A stretch of 64,000 nt of DNA, from the NCBI GenBank assembly GCA_903866275.1, contig CAIPMU010000003.1, positions 65,805-129,804 of the forward strand. The letters are read 5' to 3'. This stretch comes from Vampirovibrio chlorellavorus. Its GTDB lineage: Bacteria; Cyanobacteriota; Vampirovibrionia; Vampirovibrionales; Vampirovibrionaceae. Positions 37,080-43,631 of this stretch are shown one piece after another. Position 1 is the first letter of the stretch. Each line of letters starts with the position of its first letter. The notes beneath the pieces were generated by a model that saw only the letters and a program-made list of their open reading frames with translations, did not search any database and was not told the origin of the DNA. The translations under genes were made by a program, and so were the position numbers.

Positions 37080-37562
37080 GTGTCCTCTGTTGCCGACACT
37101 GTTGAAAAGCCGTTGCCTGTCCCCCCTACTACCCGCGTGACGGTGATTCGCAGGGCGAAGTTCGCAGCGGCCCATTTCTTGCGGCTGCCTGAACTCTCTG
37201 AAGCGGAAAACCTGCAACGCTTTGGGGCGAGTAGTAATGCACTGGCACATGGTCATAATTACGAGCTGGACGTGCAAGTGGCTGGCCTCATCGTTCCGGA
37301 AACGGGTATGGTGGTGAACCTGAAGGATCTTAAACAGATTCTCAATCAAGAGGTCGTGGCGCCGCTGGATTTTAAAAATCTGAATTTGCAGGTGGACTTT
37401 TTTCAGGATCGGCTGACTACGCTGGAAAATCTGGCGCAGTACTTGTGGGCGCGTTTAAAGCCCCGGCTGGATTCCTTGTCGCTAGAGCTGATCGGTTTGA
37501 AAATCGCCGAGAGCGATGATTTGTACGTGGAATATTACGGTGGTGGAGACCTTCCGGCATGA
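37080..37562 (+). CDS. PTPS/QueD-family paralogue lacking catalytic Cys and His
   Basis: This is a 160-residue protein of the 6-pyruvoyl-tetrahydropterin synthase/QueD fold. The zinc histidines are kept (KFAAAHFL and ALAHGHNYEL). The catalytic triad is not: the Cys position reads Ser51 (FGASSNALAHGHN) and the Asp-His pair reads Asp97-Phe98 (PLDFKNLNL). The next gene has Cys41 and Asp87-His88 at the same places. It is therefore probably catalytically inactive in the PTPS sense or has a different chemistry. It starts with GTG at 37080, and its stop overlaps the ATG of the next gene by four bases, so the two proteins are made together and may form a mixed oligomer. Confidence 0.88.
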   Translation: MSSVADTVEKPLPVPPTTRVTVIRRAKFAAAHFLRLPELSEAENLQRFGASSNALAHGHNYELDVQVAGLIVPETGMVVNLKDLKQILNQEVVAPLDFKNLNLQVDFFQDRLTTLENLAQYLWARLKPRLDSLSLELIGLKIAESDDLYVEYYGGGDLPA

Positions 37563-38005
37563 CCCAAGCACATTCCCCCAATTGGACTTTTTTAACCCGG
37601 AAGTATGACTTTCCGGCCAGCCATCGGCTGTTTAACCCGGACTTCAGCGATGAAGAGAACGTGCGGGTGTTTCGTCAATGTAACAACCTGAACGGGCATG
37701 GCCACAACTACGAACTGGAAGTGACCGTGAAGGGGACACCCGATCCCCGCCTGGGCATGGTTGTGGATATTTACGAGCTGGATCAAATTGTGCAGCGCGT
37801 GATTCTGGAGCGTGTGGATCATAAGAACCTGAATCTGGATGTGGACTTTATGCAAGGCCTGATTCCTACTGCCGAGAATATGGTCTGGGCATTCTGGCAG
37901 GAGTTGGCACCACATATTCCCGCACCTGCCCAATTGGCCAGGTTGCGTCTGGTGGAAACCCGCAACAACTTTGTCGAGTATCGTGGCGAAGCATTGACGG
38001 TCTAG
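37559..38005 (+). CDS. queD: 6-pyruvoyl tetrahydropterin synthase/QueD family enzyme
   Basis: The 148-residue product has all family features: KYDFPASHRLF with a zinc His, CNNLNGHGHNYELEV containing the catalytic Cys41 and two further zinc His residues, MVVDIYELDQIV, and RVDHKNLNLDVDF with Asp87-His88. The end ETRNNFVEYRGE carries the usual substrate-binding Glu. Members act on dihydroneopterin triphosphate to give 6-carboxytetrahydropterin (QueD, for 7-deazaguanine) or pyruvoyl-tetrahydropterin. FolE2 just upstream supplies the substrate. Which branch cannot be decided here; no queC or queE is in the window. Confidence 0.92.
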   Translation: MTQAHSPNWTFLTRKYDFPASHRLFNPDFSDEENVRVFRQCNNLNGHGHNYELEVTVKGTPDPRLGMVVDIYELDQIVQRVILERVDHKNLNLDVDFMQGLIPTAENMVWAFWQELAPHIPAPAQLARLRLVETRNNFVEYRGEALTV

Positions 38006-38070
38006 ACTTTAACCCGAGCAGGATGGGGCAGGAGTGCCTGGGGCTTTTTGGTCGGTTGGGTTGCCTGTGT

Positions 38071-39933
38071 TTAGTCGGGTACGATCTTATAGATGTTAAT
38101 GGCTCCATTGGGAGACGAATAGACCGGCTCAAAACGATTGGGGAACGCTTCCAGCAGTTGCCGGGCCACTTCGTTTACGGGCTTACGAATCACGCGGGCG
38201 GTCATATGGGGTTCGGCCACCAGATATTGAATGTGGTGCGCGTCCAGACTTTGCATTAGCAAGGGAATTGAGTCCTTGGTGAATTGCCCGTTCACTTTTC
38301 TCAGGCTGGCAAAAAAGATATAAAAGGTGGGCCGGTTGGTATACAGGTAAAAGACGGCATCCGAGTTAACCGCCAAGCTGGCGTTTGAGGGGAGGGTTTG
38401 CTTGATCCAGGCGAAGACTTGCTGGTACTCATGCCACATCCAGCGGTAGCGGCCGGAGTCTACCCAGTGCTGGTTGCGAGAGGTATAGACCGTTTTGTAA
38501 CTGCTGGGGGCCAGCCATAAACTGAGTGTGGCCGTTAGTATCACGCCGGTCAGCGCTAAGCCTGCCCGGATACGCTGAGCAGGCCAGGCACGACCAAACT
38601 CCGGCAGTGAAGACACCCAGGGCTTGAAAAAGTATAACCACAGCAGGGGCGTGACGGCCGTTAAGAACCGGGACATCTGATCTTCATAGTTCCATAACGT
38701 GATCATCAGGATATAAAAGAAGAGATAGAGTCCTGAAATCGAGAATGATTGAGCCTGAATTTTTGTGAGACCCTGTTTGATACTGCGCAGGAGGGTTTGA
38801 ATACACTGCATCAGGTAATAGCCCAGCGTGCCGTAAAGCCCAATGACAGTGGCAATTGCGACGCTGGCCGTGATGTAACTGTCGTTCATCAGCTTGGGGT
38901 AAGCGGTTTTAAAGTTGGGTATGACCGGAAACAGTTGTCCCAGCAGGGCAAACATCAGGCTCATTAAATCGCCGGGAAGTGTGGCGAGGTAATTGGCTCC
39001 GCGTAGGTTATGAAAAAACTCCAGCCCGTAGTTGCTGTAGGTGTTGACCAAGGGATAGTTCATCGGGGTGATGGTTGGCGTCTGGCATTTTACCCAGAGC
39101 ATCCAGGGTAAAATACCGAAGCAAAAGCATCCCAGACCATAGCGCAGGGCGTTCTTCCATTGTCCCTGTAGCAACAGCCAGACCCCAATCGCGCCCATCA
39201 TGGTGACGCCTGGAATGCGGGTTAAGAAGGTGATGCTGGATAAAACGATCAGGCTGCCGAGGGCTTTGGGGGTTAATGCGGACCCATCCTGCGTGGCTTT
39301 GTAGGCCATCCAGAGCGTCAACATGCTGAAAAACAGGTAGGGCCCTTCCGACATCACGGTGCTGAAGAAGTACATGAAGAAAAAGTGGGCCGTGGTGAGA
39401 ATGACCACCAATAAGGCCAGCCAGCCGGGGAACTGTTTGGCTCGTTTCAGGTACAGATAAATGAGGCCACAGGCCCCCAGGGTGAAAGCAATGGTGATGT
39501 AGTTCAGCGCGGGCAGGTTTTCCGGGAAGTGCGGGTTGAACAGCCAGACCAAAGATAGAATGGCCGGATACACAAAGGGGTACTTGATTTGTGCCGGTTG
39601 CCCCACCACGTGTAAGAGGGTAAACCCTTTCCCGGTGGCCAGTGCTTTGCCCACAATGGCGTAAACCCCGTCGTCATGAATAAAGCCCATATTCTGGGTG
39701 TCAATTACACGGACGTAAAACCAGCCCACCAACGCAACCAGAAGGAAAGCCAGCCCGTTGTAGATTTGATCAACAGACGTAAAAGAAGATCGGGGCGTTG
39801 GGAGCGGCTGGCTGGAATCCGGTGTGGGCTCAGGGGCGGCGGGGTCGGTGGTCACGGTTAGGTTCTCTGCGGTTGGGGTGTGATTTTTTAAGGGGGCTGC
39901 GGAAAGGGCTGAATCGGAAAAAGCCTGGAGCAT
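38071..39933 (-). CDS. GT39-like integral-membrane glycosyltransferase, second paralogue
   Basis: This 620-residue polytopic protein is a paralogue of the protein at 20307-22040. It shares the first-loop MGFIHDDGVYAIVGKALATGKGF, about ten hydrophobic segments, and a soluble C-terminal third. A Thr/Pro/Ser-rich cytoplasmic leader of about 55 residues precedes the first membrane segment. The ATG at 39933 lies in the loop of a strong hairpin that looks like the terminator of the upstream gene. The real start may be downstream, for example at the GTG at 39855. Acceptor and sugar are unknown. Confidence 0.82.
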   Translation of the reverse strand: MLQAFSDSALSAAPLKNHTPTAENLTVTTDPAAPEPTPDSSQPLPTPRSSFTSVDQIYNGLAFLLVALVGWFYVRVIDTQNMGFIHDDGVYAIVGKALATGKGFTLLHVVGQPAQIKYPFVYPAILSLVWLFNPHFPENLPALNYITIAFTLGACGLIYLYLKRAKQFPGWLALLVVILTTAHFFFMYFFSTVMSEGPYLFFSMLTLWMAYKATQDGSALTPKALGSLIVLSSITFLTRIPGVTMMGAIGVWLLLQGQWKNALRYGLGCFCFGILPWMLWVKCQTPTITPMNYPLVNTYSNYGLEFFHNLRGANYLATLPGDLMSLMFALLGQLFPVIPNFKTAYPKLMNDSYITASVAIATVIGLYGTLGYYLMQCIQTLLRSIKQGLTKIQAQSFSISGLYLFFYILMITLWNYEDQMSRFLTAVTPLLWLYFFKPWVSSLPEFGRAWPAQRIRAGLALTGVILTATLSLWLAPSSYKTVYTSRNQHWVDSGRYRWMWHEYQQVFAWIKQTLPSNASLAVNSDAVFYLYTNRPTFYIFFASLRKVNGQFTKDSIPLLMQSLDAHHIQYLVAEPHMTARVIRKPVNEVARQLLEAFPNRFEPVYSSPNGAINIYKIVPD

Positions 39934-39950
39934 TCAAGGCCAGGCTTTTT
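39918..39950 (-). terminator. Terminator-like hairpin at the 5' end of the second GT39-like gene
   Basis: AAAAAGCCTGG and CCAGGCTTTTT form a perfect 11-bp stem around an 11-base loop. On the minus strand it follows the 62-aa protein gene by about 35 bases and ends in five T residues. The ATG at 39933 of the next gene lies in the loop. Confidence 0.75.
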
Positions 39951-39986
39951 CTGAAAATTGAAAAGGTTCAAAGGGGGTCGGAAAAA

Positions 39987-40175
39987 CTAGAGACCCAGGC
40001 CGACCTTGCGCTTTTCGGGATCCGGAATCACGGCGTCGATGGTGTTGAACACATCCGTGAAGATTTTTCCGATTTGATCGGGAGAGATATTCTTGGCGCC
40101 TTCTCCTTTGAGGAAACTGGACACGATGTCCTTGGCGGCGGATAATTTTTGCTCTTTCGATACACGATCTTCCAT
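39987..40175 (-). CDS. Small helical protein, 62 aa, adjacent to tRNA-Ser
   Basis: The ATG at 40175 has GGGAG upstream and yields a 62-residue protein (MEDRVSKEQKLSAAKDIVSSFLK...), ending PEKRKVGLGL. The longer frame runs into the tRNA and is rejected. The sequence forms two or three helices and resembles, loosely, the N-terminal dimerisation region of Ros/MucR-type regulators, but the zinc-finger part is absent. The function is unknown. It sits 56 bases downstream of tRNA-Ser on the same strand. Confidence 0.7.
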   Translation of the reverse strand: MEDRVSKEQKLSAAKDIVSSFLKGEGAKNISPDQIGKIFTDVFNTIDAVIPDPEKRKVGLGL

Positions 40176-40230
40176 GAACGTCTGCTCTCCCTTGCTATTC
40201 GGCTGTTTGTTCCTAAAACTGGGCTGGAAA

Positions 40231-40310
40231 CGGAAGGGACAGGATTCGAACCTGCAACCCTTGCGGGCGACCGCTTTCAAGGCGGCTTCCTCACCATCCG
40301 GACCCCTTCC
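40231..40310 (-). tRNA. tRNA-Ser (anticodon TGA)
   Basis: On the minus strand, GGAAGGG pairs with CCCTTCC as the acceptor stem, and G73 is the serine discriminator. The anticodon arm GCCGC-CTTGAAA-GCGGT reads TGA (decodes UCA and others). A class II variable arm CCC-GCAA-GGG is present, and the T arm is GCAGG-TTCGAAT-CCTGT. CCA is not encoded. The D arm is short and position 8 reads G rather than the near-universal T. Confidence 0.92.
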
Positions 40311-40577
40311 TTATCGTAGTGTCCAGCCTGCATTCATTTTCGTACAGATTGGCTTCAGGGTCAATTCTAATTCATAGCCGTTTCAGCTGGTCCGTTGCGA
40401 AAGCAAGTTGGGATGGGTAGACATGAATCTACCCGATCGATGAGTTTACAGGTCAGCTTACTAATTTCATAATCAAATTTCTGGAGTCGATGTGTTTATT
40501 TTCGCGGATTTGTTTTTAGTTTGGCTTAATTTAACAAAATTGTTGCTTTTGGTTTGCATTGAGAGGTAAGAGATTCA

Positions 40578-41903
40578 ATGAAAGAAATTGCCGTTCTGGG
40601 TTTGGGCTATATTGGTCTGCCTACCGCTAGTATTCTGGCGACGCATGGCTTTATGGTGCATGGGGTCGATATTTCTCCCACGGTGGTGGAGATTATTAAT
40701 AAGGGAGGCATTCATATTGAAGAGCCCGGATTGAAAACGCTGGTTCAGGCTGCCGTCAATTCAGGAAATTTAAAAGCCTACACGCAGCCTCAAATGGCGG
40801 ATGTGTATATTATTGCCGTTCCCACACCCATCACCGAGGAAAAACATGCGGATTTGTCCTATGTGGAATCGGCGGCGCGTTCGATTTTACCATTGTTAAA
40901 GCCGGGGGATTTAGTCATTCTGGAATCAACTTCCCCGCCTGGTACCACGGTGGATTTCCTCTGCCCGATTCTGGCTGAATCCGGTCTGGAACTGGGTCGA
41001 GATTTGTTGGTGGCGCACTGTCCCGAGCGGGTATTGCCCGGCAAAATTATTAAAGAACTCATTCAGAATATTCGCATTATTGGGGGCATTCAGGAAGAGT
41101 CTGCCCGCAAGGCAAAAGAGATTTATGCGACTTTTGTGGAGGGGGAGATTCATCTCACTGACGCGACAACGGCCGAGATGGTCAAGATCATGGAGAACAC
41201 CTACCGGGATGTAAATATCGCGCTGGCCAACGAGTTGGCGCAAATTGCCCCGGCATTAAAAATCAACGCCTGGGAAGTGATCCGCTTTGCCAATTTGCAT
41301 CCTCGGGTGTCTATTCATCAGCCAGGGCCCGGTGTTGGCGGGCATTGTATCTCCGTCGATCCCTGGTTTGTGGTTGAGAAATTCCCCGATACGGCCCAGT
41401 TGATTCATCGTGCGCGTTGCATCAATGATTTTATGCCGCAATATACATATCAGCTGGTTTTAAATTTGTTGAAAGGCATTCAACACCCTAAAGTAACAGT
41501 GCTAGGATTAACCTATAAACCGGATGTGGATGATATTCGCGAGGCACCGGCGCTTAAAATTCTGGACTTGATGTCCCAGAATCCGGATCTGGAGGTGGCA
41601 GTCTACGATCCTCACGTCAAGCACTCTGACTGTGAGCTATCGGGCCTGGAGTCTGCCCTGCGTGGCTCCGATTGCGTGTTACTGACGGTCGATCACGCGG
41701 AATTTAAGTTTATTCATCCTCGGCAGGTGGCTAATTTAATGCGTACCCGGCAAGTGATTGACACGCGTAATGCCCTGAATGAATCCGAGTGGACTGCGGC
41801 GGGTTTTACCTATTGCCTGTTGGGACGAGAAGGGTCGGGTGAGCCGGTGCCAATGTTGTCCTCGTTGGCGTATGAGTCAGATTTTATGCTGATGCCGTTG
41901 TAG
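40578..41903 (+). CDS. wecC: UDP-N-acetyl-D-mannosamine dehydrogenase (WecC type)
   Basis: WecC oxidises UDP-ManNAc to UDP-ManNAcA in two NAD-linked steps. The 441-residue product has the N-terminal Rossmann fold VLGLGYIGLPTASILATHG, VYIIAVPTPITEE, STSPPGTTVDF, HCPERVLPGKIIKEL, AEMVKIMENTYRDVNIALANELAQI, PGPGVGGHCISVDPWFV with the catalytic Cys, and the C-terminal VLGLTYKPDVDDIREAPAL. The VLPGK and ENTYRDVNIALANE segments fit the ManNAc rather than the glucose branch. The epimerase WecB is not in the window. A terminator directly follows, so it is a separate unit from the main operon. Confidence 0.92.
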   Translation: MKEIAVLGLGYIGLPTASILATHGFMVHGVDISPTVVEIINKGGIHIEEPGLKTLVQAAVNSGNLKAYTQPQMADVYIIAVPTPITEEKHADLSYVESAARSILPLLKPGDLVILESTSPPGTTVDFLCPILAESGLELGRDLLVAHCPERVLPGKIIKELIQNIRIIGGIQEESARKAKEIYATFVEGEIHLTDATTAEMVKIMENTYRDVNIALANELAQIAPALKINAWEVIRFANLHPRVSIHQPGPGVGGHCISVDPWFVVEKFPDTAQLIHRARCINDFMPQYTYQLVLNLLKGIQHPKVTVLGLTYKPDVDDIREAPALKILDLMSQNPDLEVAVYDPHVKHSDCELSGLESALRGSDCVLLTVDHAEFKFIHPRQVANLMRTRQVIDTRNALNESEWTAAGFTYCLLGREGSGEPVPMLSSLAYESDFMLMPL

Positions 41904-41924
41904 AATATTCAAATTAATTTAAAA

Positions 41925-41961
41925 CAAAGTCCTTCCGATGACATCCATCGGAAGGACTTTG
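41925..41961 (+). terminator. Rho-independent terminator after wecC
   Basis: CAAAGTCCTTCCGATG and CATCGGAAGGACTTTG form a perfect 16-bp stem around a five-base loop, 21 bases after the wecC stop. The trailing T-run is short (TTTGTC), so it may be a very stable hairpin with weaker termination. Confidence 0.82.
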
Positions 41962-42220
41962 TCTGAGTGGTCATTCGATGGGGTGGTTTTAGGGATTAAA
42001 TCGGGCACTTCTTTACAAGTAGCCTGTTTGTTTTTCAAGAGTATCGAACTGGCTAGTGTGACAGAAAAGTTTAAAATCGTTTCAATCAGTGATTTCTGGG
42101 GATTTCTGAGATTGTTTTTGCACGGCTGAGCTTTTTTTTATGCTGTGTTCGGGTTAATAACTAGACCAGGAGGATTAAACGCTGAGGTTCATAATTAGTA
42201 GCGATATGGCGTTCACGTAA

Positions 42221-42262
42221 TCAGTTGGGCAGGGCAACCTAGTCACTTGGGCAGGGCGATCT
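42221..42262. repeat. Two 20-bp direct repeats, 22-bp period, upstream of the polysaccharide operon
   Basis: TCAGTTGGGCAGGGCAACCT (42221-42240) and TCACTTGGGCAGGGCGATCT (42243-42262) agree at 17 of 20 positions. The 22-bp period is two DNA turns, placing both copies on one face. They lie about 90-130 bases before the export-protein ATG, a reasonable place for an activator or repressor. Confidence 0.6.
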
Positions 42263-42293
42263 ATAGAACCTTGTGCAATTGAGGGGCTCTTGT

Positions 42294-42329
42294 GTTGAGC
42301 GCTTAATGTTGGGGTTTACTGCGCTCAAC
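42294..42329 (+). promoter_or_regulatory. Hairpin in the leader of the polysaccharide operon
   Basis: GTTGAGCGC and GCGCTCAAC form a perfect 9-bp inverted repeat with an 18-base loop, 22 bases before the first gene. It may be an operator or an RNA hairpin. Confidence 0.4.
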
Positions 42330-42351
42330 GGATGAGGGTTGGTTATCCTGT

Positions 42352-43572
42352 ATGTATAAACGCATTTTAATTTCGATGGGTCTGGCGACTTCAATTTACT
42401 TGCTAACTCCCACATGGGCGGCTGAACAACGTGGGACGGCACCAGCATCGGCCAAATCCGCTGTTCAGTCTACTCAACTGCTTAGCCTGGGGCAGCCTGC
42501 GATTGAGCAAGTTGATGGGCCTGCATTAAACGCCAGAATTATGGCCAACTATACGGGCCGTAAATACCGGCTGGGGCCGAATGATGTGTTGTCCGTGGCG
42601 GTGTATGATTCGCCTGAATTTTCCCAGCAGGATTTACTGGTGCAACCGGATGGCAATATTACGCTGGCCCCGTTTGGTTCGGTTCCGGTGGCAGGTTTAA
42701 CCATCGAAGATTTGCAAACCGATTTGACCGAGCGGTTGAAATATTATTTGAAACAACCGCAAGTGACCGTCAAGATTGCGCACACCAAGCCATTTCAGGT
42801 GTATGTCACCGGGGCGGTGCTGCATCCGGGGGCTTACGAAATGGTTACGGACATGATGCGTATGCAGATGGTCAATAACGCCAATCAAGGCTTTCAGGGC
42901 TTGCTGGTGGAGCGCAAGTTGCCGCTGCTGACCAACGTGTTGGTGGGTGCCGGGGGGCTTCGCTACGATGCGGATATGGAGCATGTTAAAGTACATAACC
43001 GCTTTGATGGCTCCAGTTATGAAATTAACTTGCTGGATCTGTTGCAAGGCAATAACGCCACGCAGGATTTGTTCCTGATTGCCGGGGATTCCATCGAAGT
43101 GCCTAAATTGCCAACGGCGTATGCGGTGAGCGATGAGAAGTACAAAGCCATGCTGGGTTCCACGGTTTTTCAGAAGGAAATTCCGGTGCGGGTATTCGGA
43201 TATGTCAACAAACCCGGCCTGATTATGCTGGATGGGGCTCAGTCGGCTAATTTGAACTCGGCCATCAGTGAGGCGGGCGGTTATTTGTCCACGGAGGCCT
43301 CTTACGCCCCGACGCGTATTTACCTCAGTCGGGTGGATGGCAGTGGTCATATGACCAGCCGGGAAGTGGATCCGCGGCATGAAGATGTCGCGTTGCGGCC
43401 CAACGATGTGATTTACATTCCCAACAAAATCACGCCACGGGTGGGTCATGCCTTCGATTATCTGGCTCGGGTGGTGGTCCCCTTGGGCGCCATTGCCGCA
43501 TCTAGCAACAGCTGGGCGTTGCTGTTCAATCCTACCCGCTACACGGTGCAGTCCAGTCAGCCCCGCCCCTAG
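42352..43572 (+). CDS. Polysaccharide export outer-membrane protein (OPX, Wza-like)
   Basis: The 406-residue protein has a signal peptide (MYKRILISMGLATSIYLLTPTWAA, no lipobox Cys), a poly-export domain YRLGPNDVLSVAVYDSPEF...VQPDGNITLAPFGSVPVAGL (about 65-145), then two SLBB-type segments (FQVYVTGAVLHPGAYEM and VRVFGYVNKPGLIML). The C-terminus has a hydrophobic stretch that may cross the outer membrane. It exports capsule or exopolysaccharide across the outer membrane. A 22-bp-period repeat and a hairpin precede it. It is the first gene of a packed operon running to 55520. Wza itself is a lipoprotein; this one is not. Confidence 0.9.
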   Translation: MYKRILISMGLATSIYLLTPTWAAEQRGTAPASAKSAVQSTQLLSLGQPAIEQVDGPALNARIMANYTGRKYRLGPNDVLSVAVYDSPEFSQQDLLVQPDGNITLAPFGSVPVAGLTIEDLQTDLTERLKYYLKQPQVTVKIAHTKPFQVYVTGAVLHPGAYEMVTDMMRMQMVNNANQGFQGLLVERKLPLLTNVLVGAGGLRYDADMEHVKVHNRFDGSSYEINLLDLLQGNNATQDLFLIAGDSIEVPKLPTAYAVSDEKYKAMLGSTVFQKEIPVRVFGYVNKPGLIMLDGAQSANLNSAISEAGGYLSTEASYAPTRIYLSRVDGSGHMTSREVDPRHEDVALRPNDVIYIPNKITPRVGHAFDYLARVVVPLGAIAASSNSWALLFNPTRYTVQSSQPRP

Positions 43573-43631
43573 TCTGTCTTTATTTGGCATTTTCGCTTTT
43601 GCAATAGGAATTGAGAGGATTCAAAGCCCGT

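Noticed and set aside
41938-42129. Plus-strand 63-codon frame after wecC
   Set aside because: It begins inside the wecC terminator stem and has no ribosome site or family resemblance.
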